64,000 nt of DNA from Apricaphanius iberus (Eukaryota > Chordata > Actinopteri > Cyprinodontiformes > Aphaniidae), in contig JAPXFQ010002620.1 of the NCBI GenBank assembly GCA_028564705.1, forward strand, positions 310,001 through 374,000, written 5' to 3'. The notes under the pieces were generated by a model that was not told where the DNA came from, ran no database searches, and saw nothing but the letters and a program-made list of their open reading frames with translations. Position numbers and translations under genes: made by a program. Positions 1-10,971 of this stretch are shown here, one piece after another (position 1 is the stretch's first letter; the number at the start of each line of letters is the position of its first letter).

Positions 1-851
1 GGCTTTTACATTTTGCTTGTCAAATTGATTCATGGGCAACTTTTTGCTTTGGCAAGGGGGTCTGAGCTCAAGTGAAACAATCAAAAGAGTCCAATGTTCT
101 TTTGTGGTGGCGGTCAGAGTAGAAAAAGTTAGAACTTCCTGACAAAGGTATCTATCAGTTCCTATCAGGGTAGTCAGACCCTGCATAAACCAGCAGATTA
201 CCTTTACACGTCATTATAAGATGTTTATGGCATTAATGGTTAATCTTAGGTCACTGATCCCTGCTGATCAACGGACTTTCACATTCATGTAGTTTGCAAA
301 GGTACAGACTCACCCCACAGCGGTTGGCACAGCATTTCTCTGCACTTGTTAGATGAATGTGAATGGCAGGAATAAGGACCTTTGAGACAAAAAGATGGGG
401 GAGGGGGGGGAGAGAGAGAGACAGGGATTACAGGAATGTGAGGCCTACAGAAATAAAACAGCCATTTTGAGTCAACTAAAGACAAGTTGGACAAATGTTA
501 TGAAGTTTCCTTTATAAATGTGTGGAAAATGTTTGGAAGTGCTAAATCAGTCTTGCTACGGGCAACTACCGTTTGTGTTAGATACACCATAAGGTTGCTT
601 TATTGCTCACAATAACCCATCTCGTCTGTAAAAACCCTGCCAGTGTTTTAACTAGCTAAAGGAAGGCAGTAAAATATTTCATCCCCTGTGTAAACAATGA
701 ACCTATCAGGTCTTTAAAACAATTGAATAGCAGCTTTCCATCTTTTATTTTCTTGTGTAATTAAAACATTTAAAGCTATGATTAGAGATGTTGAGGGTTG
801 AATGTGTCTGGGGCTTCGTTTGTGAAGATACACAGTGAAAAATTAACATCA
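1..851. other. non-coding, probable intron sequence
   Basis: No coding exon or complete repeat is recognised. If exon 2 of the TM4SF gene lies beyond the left edge, this stretch is part of its first intron. A purine run of G and then GA repeats sits near 395-421. The rest is ordinary AT-rich sequence. Confidence 0.4.
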
Positions 852-964
852 ATATTGTTTTGTGTTCTTATTTAACTCAGATTGGTAGGGAGGAATATTA
901 TCTGTCAGCCACAGGTAATATTCCTCCCTACCAATCTGAGTTAAATAGGAACATAAAACAAGAT
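852..964 (+). repeat. long near-perfect inverted repeat (hairpin)
   Basis: Two arms, 855-905 and 911-961, are reverse complements over 51 bases with three differences, separated by a 5-base loop (CAGCC, 906-910). The differences pair 862 with 954, 868 with 948 and 901 with 915. In a plus-strand RNA all three become G-U wobbles, so that RNA would be fully paired; on the minus strand they would be A-C mismatches. Beyond the arms pairing fades after two more bases. It could be a small palindromic MITE, a recent inverted duplication, or a hairpin RNA source. No coding capacity is seen. Confidence 0.85.
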
Positions 965-1354
965 GGTAACATTACACTCAGAAAGAACCAACCAAAAAAA
1001 TAACACCACTAGTTTGAGTTGTTTATCTTAACAGAAAGAGATTTGAGTTTATTTATATAAGTGATAGTGTATCCATTTTATTTATTCATATATTAATGTC
1101 ACTGTTTATACCTAAATATTTCATAAGCGTAAGGAGCTAAATATTTAGTGTGGAGCTAAATACTTAGCTTCTTAACTAAAGCTTTTGTTTGAAACTGACA
1201 TTTATAATGGAATATCTAACTTAAACAGCAGCCCATTAATGTGAGTCTCTCTGACATATAAAATATTTAGTTTTCACCAGAGTAACACTCTTCTTTAATC
1301 TTTTGTGTTAGAACTTGCTGCCCTATGATGCGCAGATGTGATAGCACATGGCAA

Positions 1355-1560
1355 TAGTAAATGGACTGAACTTATAAAGCTGCTTTCTAGTCATACTGAC
1401 CACTCAAAACACTTTACACTGAGGCCAAATTCACCCATTTGCACTCACAAACTCACCCACATTTATACACCAATAAGTAGATCTGTAGGCAACTTTGCCG
1501 AAGGGCACATCGACACATGGCAGGCAGATTTTGGAATCAAACCCAAAACCTTTAAATTAA
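1355..1560 (-). repeat. degenerate SINE copy related to the one at 54700-54953
   Basis: The run from 'aatggactgaactt' through 'accactcaaaacactttaca' and 'agggcacatcgacacatgg' matches the clearer copy at 54.7 kb in the same order. A decayed Pol III B box is visible on the minus strand near 1535-1550 (GGGTTTGATTCC-like). The tRNA-like head beyond it is lost. Confidence 0.6.
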
Positions 1561-1838
1561 ATGTCACAGTCTCCCTAGGTCAAAATTTAGCTTGAAAAAC
1601 TAAAGAGACTAAAAGCGAAGTGACAGATGGAAAAGGCAGTGGGAAGAACATTGTCTCTATAGACGTTCTGTTAATCGGGACAGCATTAAACCATCAAAGC
1701 ATTATATCTATAAGGCTAACAGACTAAAGAAACATTTTGTATTTCATAATCACTGTTCTGTCGATCAAAGCACAGTTTGAATCTTTAAAAACATTTTACA
1801 TCCACAACACAGCAAGTGATCTGCATAGAATTACTCAC

Positions 1839-2030
1839 CATGATTCCTCCTCCAATCAAGCCTCCCACATATTTCACCTCATCTGTGATCATTGGATTCT
1901 CTTTGCTGTCTTCACTTACATACTTTGTGTTAAAGTCAGGGAAGAAGAGGATAATATTGCAGATGACTGACACTGCAGCCAGGATATAGAGAGGGATTGC
2001 AATAAACTTGGAGCATGCCCCTGTACACAT
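1839..2030 (-). CDS. TM4SF / L6 tetraspanin-like protein, first coding exon (partial gene)
   Basis: The exon encodes 64 residues starting MCTGACSKF, the conserved start of the transmembrane-4 L-six family (TM4SF1/4/5/18). A hydrophobic first membrane segment covers about residues 9-30, then an acidic loop (PDFNTKY..EDSKENP), then the conserved GGLIGGGIM run that begins the second membrane segment. The exon ends at 1839 in a perfect minus-strand donor GTGAGT (1838-1833), at the position where the GGG[LI]M run of the family would be interrupted. No later exon is seen between 1 and 1838, so the gene continues off the left edge. L6 proteins are four-pass surface proteins that associate with integrins and tetraspanins. 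TM4SF5 is favoured because in human it lies on 17p13 like MPDU1, but TM4SF4 is not excluded. A TATTTATA string on the minus strand near 2181-2188 could be a promoter element; this is weak. Confidence 0.82.
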
Positions 2031-3131
2031 TTTTGCTCTGAAGGTGGATAGTTAAGCTGTCCTCAGAGAATTCAGTTGCTTTGTAGAGATGCTGAAGATC
2101 TAATATTTCTAACAGTAAATTAATTCAGTTTCAAGTACAGCTTCAGTGATCAGATGTAACTGGTGGAAAATGGTGAAATGTATAAATATATTACTGAGGG
2201 TGTGGGCACTTAAAGGTGGAGCCACAGGAGATAAGCAAATACACATTTATTATCATCTGAATTATGACCTGGGCTATAATTTGTTTGACTGTGTGGGTAG
2301 AAAAAAAGTTTCCATTACAAATGTAGCTTATTATGCACAGTTCAATGATTTAATGTCACATTGTTAAAAATAGAACATATTTAGCTGTTCATTGTTTAGA
2401 ATTTATTTTTCAAGAATACATTCAGAAAATCAGTTTCCAGCCTTTTAAGTGAGCACAGCTACATTCCTTGGTAGTAGTCATTTAGATTTGTGGATGTCCA
2501 ATAAAGTCAACAGTTTTTTTTTCTTTCTTTATTTTGTTTTTTTTTTTAGTTATGAAGATTATACGATGCTATTATGAGTGATGATCTCAGAATTCCTGAG
2601 TCAGATCTGAATGGAATTATTTTCCATCAGAATGGCAGGACTACGATAGAGACCTATTCTAGCCACCTATGACGGTGTGTATTTATCTTATCAGTAGATG
2701 GACTTTAACCACACATGTATAAGACTCTAATCCTTTAATAGATAAATATAGTTTCCAAGTAAGCCTCAAAAGTTTTCACTTAGGCATGTTTTTTATATCT
2801 GTATAGTAGTGTAAAACATTGCATATAAATTTAAGGAATTCAAAAGAAGCATTTTTTTCCATGAGGCTTGATCTTTGATTTTTCATTATTATTATTGTGT
2901 CCTGTTTACCGAATAAAAACTGGGTACTTAGAAGATACTTTAGATCTTTGCTTAAAAGGTGGTTGTCTTTATCTACTCACCATAAAATAATGTCTGAATG
3001 CAAGCCCAAATAGTTCAGGCTGAAGAAAGCAAGGCTAACAGGCTAATTGAACAGAAATAGAATGAAAACTTACGGCAACCTCAATAACTCAAAAACCCAA
3101 CATTCCCGTGTTCATGTTTCCCCAGTGGGTT
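2031..3131. other. intergenic, upstream of the TM4SF gene
   Basis: No gene recognised. The first few hundred bases are the probable 5' UTR and promoter of the minus-strand TM4SF gene. A T-rich tract lies at about 2513-2547. The rest is AT-rich with no clear repeat. Confidence 0.4.
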
Positions 3132-3458
3132 TTAGCTGGGGTAACGTTTTCTATAACCCACTTTATCCTGTTCAGGGATTACACAATGTTGGACTGCTTT
3201 GAATAGTTTTATTATGTACTGTGTATAGTAAAAATAATTGCTGCGAGCACAGAACCCTGTGGTTTTTCCACAAGTAACCCTTGAGTGTGAAGATGTATCA
3301 TTTACATGAAGAAACCGGAATTTGTTGGACAAATATGAATGAATCCATTCAAGTGCTGTTTCTTTGATCTTTGCAACATGTTCAAGCCTTTCTAAGAGAA
3401 TATTATGATCGACTGTGTCAAAATTAGCACTGAGATCTAACAAGACAAAAACATTCAC
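3132..3458 (-). pseudogene. LINE reverse-transcriptase fragment
   Basis: A 108-codon open frame carries the first palm block of an L2-type RT (LLDLSANFDTVDHNILLERL) followed by IHSYLSNKFRFLHVNDTSSHSRVTCG. The 'GVPQGSVLGP' block that should follow is replaced by GKTTGF and the frame then degenerates. The YADD-bearing part is missing. The usual SAAFDTVDH reads SANFDTVDH here. It is a dead fragment. Confidence 0.8.
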
Positions 3459-4696
3459 AAGTCTATTATTTTAGGCCATAAGAATTTCATTAGTAACTTT
3501 TTCCAGAGCTGTTTCAGTGCTATGATGAGCTATAAAACCTGACTGAAATTCTTCAAATAGGTTATTACTGTTTAGATGCTCACAGACTTGATAACCAACT
3601 GTTTCTCATATATTTTAGACAGGAAAGGAAGGTTAAATATTGGTCTTTAATTAACTAAGTCATCTTGATCGAAAGAGGGTTACTTATGTAAAGGTTTAAT
3701 TAACATTAAGTTCTTAATAATAATTCTAAAAGCTCAATTGAATCAAAACAGTCCAAAAGCTGAAGAGGTTCTATAGTTCCCTCTGATGCTGCCTCACTTA
3801 CTGAGGAAGAAGTAATCATGTTTGGCATAATTTAATTGTATTCATGAAGAATCCCATAAAGTCATCACTTGACTCAATACACTGTGTAAGTTTGGCAATT
3901 GTACTAAAAAATAAACCTTATTTGCCTCTATTAATTATGAAAAATATGCTTTTTTAGCTTGTTGAATGGTATATTTATACAATAGTAGACTATTTTCCAG
4001 GTTAAATGGGAAACCTCTAGGTGTGTAGAGTGATATTTTTATCTCATATTTCCTAGTACTCTGCTTTAAAGTATGCAGCTCTGCATTCAACAAGGGAGCC
4101 AACCTCCTATGGCTAATTACTTTCTTTTTAAGGGGGCTAGACTTTCTAATGCCTGACGAAATGAGGAAGTAATGTTATGAACAACCCCATCGAATTCTGA
4201 AGGGTTCTGTCCATTGTGTTACTCAAAGAGACTGAGGAAAGTAAGAACAGAACAGATTCTTTATAACTTGTTATAGCATAGTCTTATAAAGCTTTACTAT
4301 AATAAAAGTTTCTTTCAGGTTTGAGATGGTCAGTTAAAATACATTCAAAAGTTATCAAAAATGGTCAAACAGGACTGGCTTATGAGGAACGGTATTTCCT
4401 TACACTCAATACCATATATCAGTACAAGCCCCAAAGTTCATTGACCCAGTGGTTCCCTGTATGATCAATTCAACTTTTATTAAAACCTCCAAATGCTTAA
4501 AGGAATCTCTCTCATCTTTATTAAGAGTCTTAAATGCCATTACAGTTCATTGACCCAGTGGTTCCCTGTATTCCCTGAGCATAGCCAACTGAGCCTAAGA
4601 GATCTTAATGGCTGCATTCAGGCTATCACTCTCAGTATCCACATGAATGATGAAACCCCTTGCTATTATGACCTTATCAGTATGTAATATGGCGGG

Positions 4697-5344
4697 TTAA
4701 ACTACGACATTGCTTCCTGTTCTGGACCCTGGTATATCACTGTTTGGAGGACTAATAAATCTGGCCAAATTCCTAGAAAGAAGAGCTGCTCCATCCAAAG
4801 TGGGGTGGATGCCATCTCTCCAGATCAGACCAGGTTTTACCAAAAATGTTTGCCAGTTATCAATGTAGCCCACACCACCTAGACAGCCATTGGTGGAATA
4901 ACATATATGCGTAAATATGTTGTCACTGGTCAGATTGGGCAGGGGACCAGAAAAGAGGACCAAATCCGACATTGTTTTGGCAAAATTACACACTGAACCA
5001 ACAATCATTTTAGTGACCTCTAATTGGCATAACGGGGTGTCATTATTGCCACTGTGAAAGCAATCTCAGTATATTTACTGTCCTTTTGCTTAGTCAGCAG
5101 TTTCAGGTGAGATTTGATGTTGCCTATTCTGGGGCCCGGCAGGTTTGACTGTGGTTAATGATGTTTCTAATGCCAAGTTTCTGACTATGGAGCTTCCAAT
5201 TACCAGGGTTGGCTGTTCAGCAGGTGTGTCTCTGAGTAAGGAAATTCTGTTTGACTCGCAAACGTGTTGGTTGTAACCCAACACGCTGTGTTCTGGAACT
5301 CCGCGTGTCACCCAGCTGCTCCGGTTCTGTTGGAGGACCTCCAA
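4697..5344 (-). pseudogene. LINE ORF1 remnant with SGNH/GDSL-esterase-like domain
   Basis: Two open pieces make up the domain. The piece at 5344-5090 contains PTLVIGSSIVRNLALE, which resembles block I of SGNH hydrolases (GDS, here GSS). The piece at 5008-4697 contains FSGPLPN and GYIDNW and ends with GLIWRDGIHPTLDGAALLS, a DxxH block V. An overlapping upstream frame (5468-5217) has a LEARGAELEVRL heptad-like segment that would be the coiled-coil start of ORF1. Esterase-type ORF1 proteins are known in CR1/L2-clade LINEs. Frames are broken and the block I aspartate has become serine, so no active protein is expected. Confidence 0.7.
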
Positions 5345-5660
5345 GCGGTTCTGTTCCTGTTGGCTCCACGCTGGCTAATGGGCTATCTGCTGGTTTTTCA
5401 ACAGCACCCAGCCGGACCTCTAATTCCGCCCCCCTCGCCTCCAAAGTTACAAAAATGCAACATTTCACTTACCACTAGCATCTTAATTAAAAAAGGCAGG
5501 GAAGTGACTAAACATCTGATACAGAGAGCAACACAGAGGAGAAGACTCAAGCAGAAAAAGAGAGACAGAAGGAGAGAGGGGAGTAGCCATAGCCACGAGG
5601 AAGCTAAAGCCTTTTTAAACGACAAAGCTGCCATCAGTGCTGAAATTAAAAAATGTAAAG

Positions 5661-6540
5661 CCTTTTGGTAATTTAGAAATGGTCAGCATGTGGTGCCAAT
5701 TTGCTGTGATCAGTTTCTTTTCACAATAGATTACGCCATGCAAGGATAAAGGGCGTTGTGGGGGTGATGTCCCGGCTGTCGACATGTGTGAATGTGTATA
5801 AACACTGAGACGGAAGAGTCCCCGGTAAACAGAGAAAATAGTTGGACATAACTTGTTTTCTATCCCTATTAAAGCCCCACTGCTCAGGTAGATTTCCGGG
5901 CCGCCCCAAAAGGTGGCTGTCTTTCACAGTCCCTTGAACTGTCTGGCGATCTGCTCTTTAGCTCTAACAGCAAGAAGCTCCCAGACCTCTGCATCACTCC
6001 AGTTTGCCATCTCAGCTGATATAGCTCACAAATTCTAAATCAACTCCGCATGTATACTTCTTTTTTCATATTACATACCGTTGCTGGCCTGGGCTCAGTG
6101 CACATTCAACACATCATCATGACATCACCCTCTGTTGTGGCATGGCGGCATCTTCATTCATAAGACCAATGTTGTGTCATTATTGTGTTTATATTACTAT
6201 CAACATTGCTGGCACAATTGCTGCAATATTCACGCAACACCATGCCGCCATGACGCAGACAGACGAGACACATCCCGCCTCGAATATTACCCTAAAATGT
6301 TGGCATGGTGTTTTATGAAAACGCCCTATGCTAGCTGAGATTGCAAGACCTTACCACTCCAAGGAAAACAATGTGAAACACAAAGAGATCTCAAAACATA
6401 AAGTAGAAAAACAACAAAAGATATATGTTTTAGCATGGATGTGTGTTAAAATAACTAACCTGTGACAACAAGAAATTACGAAATACACTTTACTCTATCC
6501 TCAACAGATTGAAATGCATGTTTAAATTCCCAGTTTACCC
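5661..6540. other. non-coding, no gene recognised
   Basis: It may hold the 5' untranslated part of the LINE to its left. An 11-base inverted repeat (CATGGCGGCAT at 6141-6151 and its complement at 6244-6254) is present. No exon with splice sites was recognised. Confidence 0.3.
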
Positions 6541-6730
6541 ATCTCGGCTGTTGTGTCTTCACCCACCTTGCTTGCAGGTAGGGATTAGAGGGTCTGGTGA
6601 TGCCTATTTACGGCAGCCTCGTTTCTGCCACAATCAGCTTTTGAATGTGTGCATGAATGGGTGAATGTAGTATAAAGCTCTTTGTGGTCCTCTGATTGAA
6701 AAAGTGCTATACAAATGCAGGCTATTTACC
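6541..6730 (+). repeat. LINE/SINE 3' tail-like repeat
   Basis: The string 'gaatgggtgaatgtagtataaag' followed by 'ctctttgtggtcctctgatt' and 'aaaaagtgctatacaaatgcagg' is the tail style shared by many fish LINE/SINE families (aagcgctttg..ctatataaatgca). No coding part is left. Confidence 0.5.
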
Positions 6731-6779
6731 CTATGAGTTGGGTGGCAGGTATGGAAGATGAGGGCAAGAGCCTTGGCGG

Positions 6780-7060
6780 GTACTTTCTGATAGCATAATC
6801 TGGCTTTAGACACATTGAATGCATAGTTTCATGCATAGTTTGGGATCTGATACCAGACTTCTGGAGAGGGATGGGACTAGCTCCCACCTGAGAGTTGCCC
6901 AGGGGGAGAGAGACATGGGGAAGGGGGTGAGAATACTCATAGGTTCATGAGTAAGTGGCTTGATTGATTTTGGAGTTTTACTGGAGTACCTCCCCTGCAT
7001 CCTGGTTTCAGATGAGCGGAAGACAATGGAGTAATTGATGGATGGATGGATCCATCTGCA
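6780..7060 (+). mobile_element. RTE/Rex3-like LINE fragment with GGAT-type tail
   Basis: The segment ends in 'gatgagcggaagacaatgg' and then (GATG)n at 7036-7050. This is the plus-strand form of the 3' end seen in reverse at 49656 (catccatccatc..cttatccgg). The upstream part (GATCTGATACCAGACTTCTG, GAGAGGGATGGGACT) matches part of the 52.1-52.2 kb LINE region, so the middle of the element is deleted. Confidence 0.6.
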
Positions 7061-8370
7061 TACAGTATGCATTAGATGGTTTAATCAGTAGCTTCAACAT
7101 TAACTGCTAAGTAAATGTTAAAATCAGAGCTGTTTTAAGATATGTTTTTTAGTTTTGCCAGTCTGTAACCAAGCATTAGGATTAGTGTCGAAAGAGGAAT
7201 TACTCTGTATGCAATAAAATACAGAAGGAAGAACTTAAAGGTCTTCTACAGCAGGTTAGTTATTAATAATTCCTCCATGGAATAATGTTTCATGAAACCG
7301 AACAATTATCTCTTAAATCAGCAGATCTTTGTTAGATATGCATCTAGTCAAACCCCAGGTCAATGTTCCAACCTGATCCTGTTTCATAATGTGGCCATAG
7401 TTTTATTCTCCAAGGGATCTTAGTCTGCTAATGTGGTTACCAGCCTTAGCCCTGAAGTGGTTGGGACAGAATGAAAGGTGCATATTATGAACATCATGTG
7501 ACCCACCTACATATGTATGGACATGCTCTGTTTACTTGTTGCCACTTTTCTTTTAAACCACTGCATATGACCACCTTCATGTGAGCTAATTGGACTAAAT
7601 AAGCGATTTTTGTAAATTGCACAAACGAGTTTTTAAGTTTTGAAAGAGAGACTTATTGAATTAAGTTCATGATGGAAGGTTCTAGAAATGTTTTACATTA
7701 ATTAAACCTAGATACTGCCTTCTTATAAACAAAGAATGATAGCCTGCTGTCTGAAAGTGTTATTTTAGCTTGACACCCGACAGCTTATGTAACACATTTA
7801 CTGGTTTTATTGGTGAAACAAACCCTTAATTGACACTTAAGTCATGATTTTCCACTGGCACCACTAATCTGACAGCATTATGACACGTTGTATCAGACAC
7901 CCAGTGGTGTAGTGACAAAAACCACAAACACACGAGTATATTAAAAATTATTCTACAATTTTATCAGAAGTGTGATAATTGGAAAACTGAAAAAAGAAAT
8001 CAACAAATATCTCCTCAGGATTAAGAAAAATATAATAAGGCTAGGATGATTATGATTTCCAAAACAGAAGACACTTAAAATTTTGATATTAACATATTTA
8101 AAGTGGGCATTCTCCATGTGGCTGGAACGGAAAGTTCAGATAGGCATTCCCAAATGCAAAAAATGACTTTAAAATTTCCAAATTAATAAATAAAAGAAAT
8201 AAATACGCTTCCAAAATGGAAAATTTACCAGTAACAATAATCGTTGACTTTTTAATTCATTGTGGACAAAGATCAAACAAAAATCTAAATTTTAGACAAT
8301 ATATGGGATTAGATGTAAGCTATTAAAGGAAATGTACAGTATTATTCAAGATGGATGAGAAAGCTTACAG
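7061..8370. other. intergenic AT-rich sequence
   Basis: No exon, RNA gene or well-bounded repeat was recognised. Confidence 0.4.
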
Positions 8371-8373
8371 TTA

Positions 8374-9189
8374 TGGTGCATTCAGACCAAGGACTTTGTC
8401 AGCGTCAGGCAAAGCTCACAAAGCATCTAGTTTGATGCTTCGATGTTGAAGCTTGCAAAGTTTGCAAAGTCTCCCACTGCTGAGCAAAAAAGAACGCATG
8501 GGAGGGGCTTCTTCTGTTGCCGGACATTCTGAATTATGTCGGATAGTATTGAGAGAGCGGCTTGGCTTTATTTGCTAAACAAAGCTAGACAAAGTCGACT
8601 TCGGCAGCATCAGCTCCGTTGTGGATACACCCTATTCTACGGATGCGTTCTGAGTTTGGGGAGTTTAACCATTTGCTCCAGGAGCTACGTTTGGATGAGG
8701 TTTGCTTTCAGAGGTACTTCCTTCTGTCCCGCGCCCAGTTTGACAACCTCCTGGGCCACATCGGAGCTCGAATTTCCTACCAGGACACCAACAACAGGCG
8801 CTCTATTACTCCAGAAGGGCGCCTTTCCATCTGTCTTCTGTAAGTGTTATTTATCATTTTTAAATCTGCGTTTTCTAGACTTCAAATGTAGATTTTTTCC
8901 TGCTCCCTCTACATTCAAAATACGTGTAGTAACATCACTACAATTATAAGCTCTGATTGGTTAATGTGCCACTTCAGGGCCGTCAGCACCGTCAAAAGTT
9001 CAACTAACTGAACGTCTGTGCTGCTGGCTTTATGAGCTTTGAAGCATTGAAAAGCTTGAAAAGTTGACGGAGCCAAAGCTCACAAAGCGCCGCAGAGACC
9101 GTAACGCTCCTCCAACGGTCTCCGTCATAGACTTAACATGCAACCTTGACGTTGCGGACACTGAAAAAACCTGTGGTCTGAATGCACCA
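8374..9189 (+). mobile_element. PIF/Harbinger element, internally deleted (copy 1)
   Basis: Inverted termini TGGTGCATTCAGACC (8374) and GGTCTGAATGCACCA (9189) are flanked by direct TTA duplications (8371-8373, 9190-9192), the diagnostic 3-bp site of PIF/Harbinger. Inside, 8619-8843 in the plus strand encodes a HARBI1-like transposase N-terminus (HLLQELRLDEVCFQRYFLLS, then FDNLLGHIGARISYQDTNNR and ITPEGRLSICL). It stops at a GTAAGT-like donor at 8840. The DDE catalytic part is absent. A related copy lies at 40946-41714. Confidence 0.9.
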
Positions 9190-9192
9190 TTA

Positions 9193-10018
9193 CAGGACTG
9201 GGAATCTGGGAATCTGAACATCTTGTTCATCATGTGGGAAAGACCAAAGATGTTTGAGACAAAACTAGCAAAATAAGGCTAGCAGCTCATTCGGGGGAAT
9301 ATAAGCCTGAAATTGAAAACAAAGATAATAATCCATATAATGTACTGTGCCTTTGGCTGGTGAAGTAAAAACAATCTTAAATTTGTACCAGGGTTTTACA
9401 ACAGTTGTAAATATCAAAGCTGTGCTTGGAGAAGGAGAGGAAATTGCCACAGCTGTGTAGAAACAGGTAGAAAGATAGTTTAGATCAAGACCCCCATAAA
9501 AGCGGGTGTCTGCAAATGATTTTGGGGGAGAACCAGACTTGGGGAAGTATATGATACTTTGGCAGACAATGAATGTGTATATACTGGGTGTGACCATATC
9601 ATTCCTTTTCTGTGTTCAATAAAAGTGGTGAGTTCTGTATGAAGGGCTTCAACTATCAGGTGAAAGCCCATCCTGCAGGTATGTTCAAAACTCCAGATCT
9701 GTATTTGTGTGTGTGTGTGTGTGTGTGTGTTCTGTTCTCTTCTCAGTTTCCTGGTAGCAAGGTTCCAGATATCCGAGACCACTGAGGATGATGAATCCTC
9801 ATTATCACAGAATTAATTGATGTTGGAGTTAAATCCACAACAGAAGACAAGTTAGAGAAAAAATAGGACGGCATCCAGCACTGCCTATGCAAAAAAAAAA
9901 ATAATACACGCATGGCACGATACACAAACGAACATAATTTCCAGTGCAGGTTGTATAAAACATAGCACAGCATAAGTCCACATGCCAATGAACTCAAAGC
10001 AGGGGCAGCTGGCCCATA
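9193..10018. other. intergenic, with a GT microsatellite
   Basis: No exon recognised. A (GT)n run of about 13 units lies at 9705-9730. Confidence 0.5.
9705..9730. repeat. (GT)n microsatellite
   Basis: Uninterrupted alternating TG run of about 26 bases. Confidence 0.95.
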
Positions 10019-10780
10019 ATGGGGAGCCTTCTACTGCCCTTCCGGTCAGCCATGGGTCCCCAAACCGAAAAAACAATGAATGGAAGTCAATTCGAGCGTT
10101 ATAAAGTTATATTTTCTGGTCGGCTTTGACTTACATCCTAAATCACACATATGTTTGCATTCGATTTAAATGATAACCAACGATGTACTTTTCAACTGTG
10201 TTTATCCAGTGATTTAGGATTTCATCACTGATTGTAGAAAATTCACACTTAACATTATTATAAAAATATCCATGAAATCTGACGTCAGAAGTCGCATATA
10301 TGACGTAATTTTGGTAACGGGAGTTAGCATTAGCTATAGCACGTAAAACACTCACCTAGAGCTTGTAGAGCTTCTCCTCCATGCTGGCTCTCACTCCACC
10401 GACTGCTTTACCTCCGACTTAGCTACTACTTTACAGATGGTCAGATTTATAGAGGTTTTCTCCGTGTTTAATGCTCCTTTCTACCTCCTGGAGGCTACGG
10501 CCCTCACTCTCCTTCTTCTTCTGCAGTTGTAGTCCCCTAAGCATTTTTACACAAAACTTAAAAGTAACTTTTGCCTCCGGTCGAAAATCAGCGTTTTCTC
10601 TGCATCAAAAATAGTTTTTAAAATCCACGGACATCATATGTTCAATCCACGGCGCATTTCAAACTGGATCAGAAATTAACTTTAATCGCTCCAATGACTC
10701 TCATTCATTTATTTTTTTATTTTTTTTGCATTTGGGGACCCATGGACCGGAAGTAGAAGGGTGTGACTTCGGCTCCCCAT
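10019..10780. mobile_element. MITE with ATGGGGAGCC termini (copy 1, complete)
   Basis: The left end begins ATGGGGAGCC and continues through CCTTCCGGTC and CCATGGGTCCCCAAA. The right end, reverse-complemented, gives ATGGGGAGCC..CTTCCGGTCCATGGGTCCCCAAA, so terminal inverted repeats are about 45-55 bp with indels. No transposase is encoded. A second copy, carrying two insertions, lies at 44576-47953. No convincing target duplication was found, so the superfamily is left open. Confidence 0.8.
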
Positions 10781-10971
10781 GGGGGATTGTATCGCCCTCC
10801 TTGAGTCCACAGAAAGAAAAGAAAAAAGAGAAAAGTCTTATTTTGCTGCTCCTAGTCTGCCTATTCCTGTCCAATCAACAGCCTCAATGTCACTTTCCAA
10901 CCTAAAACCACACCCTTTTGGGAGGATCGCAATCAGATTGGAAATTGCCCAAGGCACTCTCACAGAGTTAA

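Larger units (their letters stand above)
3132..5660 (-). mobile_element. degenerate L2-clade non-LTR retrotransposon (LINE)
   Basis: Read on the minus strand, the element runs from ORF1 pieces (5468-4697) into a reverse-transcriptase piece (3458-3132). The RT piece contains VLLDLSANFDTVDHN and matches the copy at 57.3-59.9 kb (DLSAAFDTVDHNILLERLEH). DNA at 3360-3830 and 59160-59760 is collinear and clearly homologous, with stops and shifts here. The left end is truncated within RT. The right (5') boundary is uncertain: coding-like sequence fades after about 5660. Confidence 0.8.

Noticed and set aside
6135..6338. 67-codon frame and an 11-base inverted repeat (CATGGCGGCAT)
   Set aside because: The repeat is short and the frame shows no domain or splice context.
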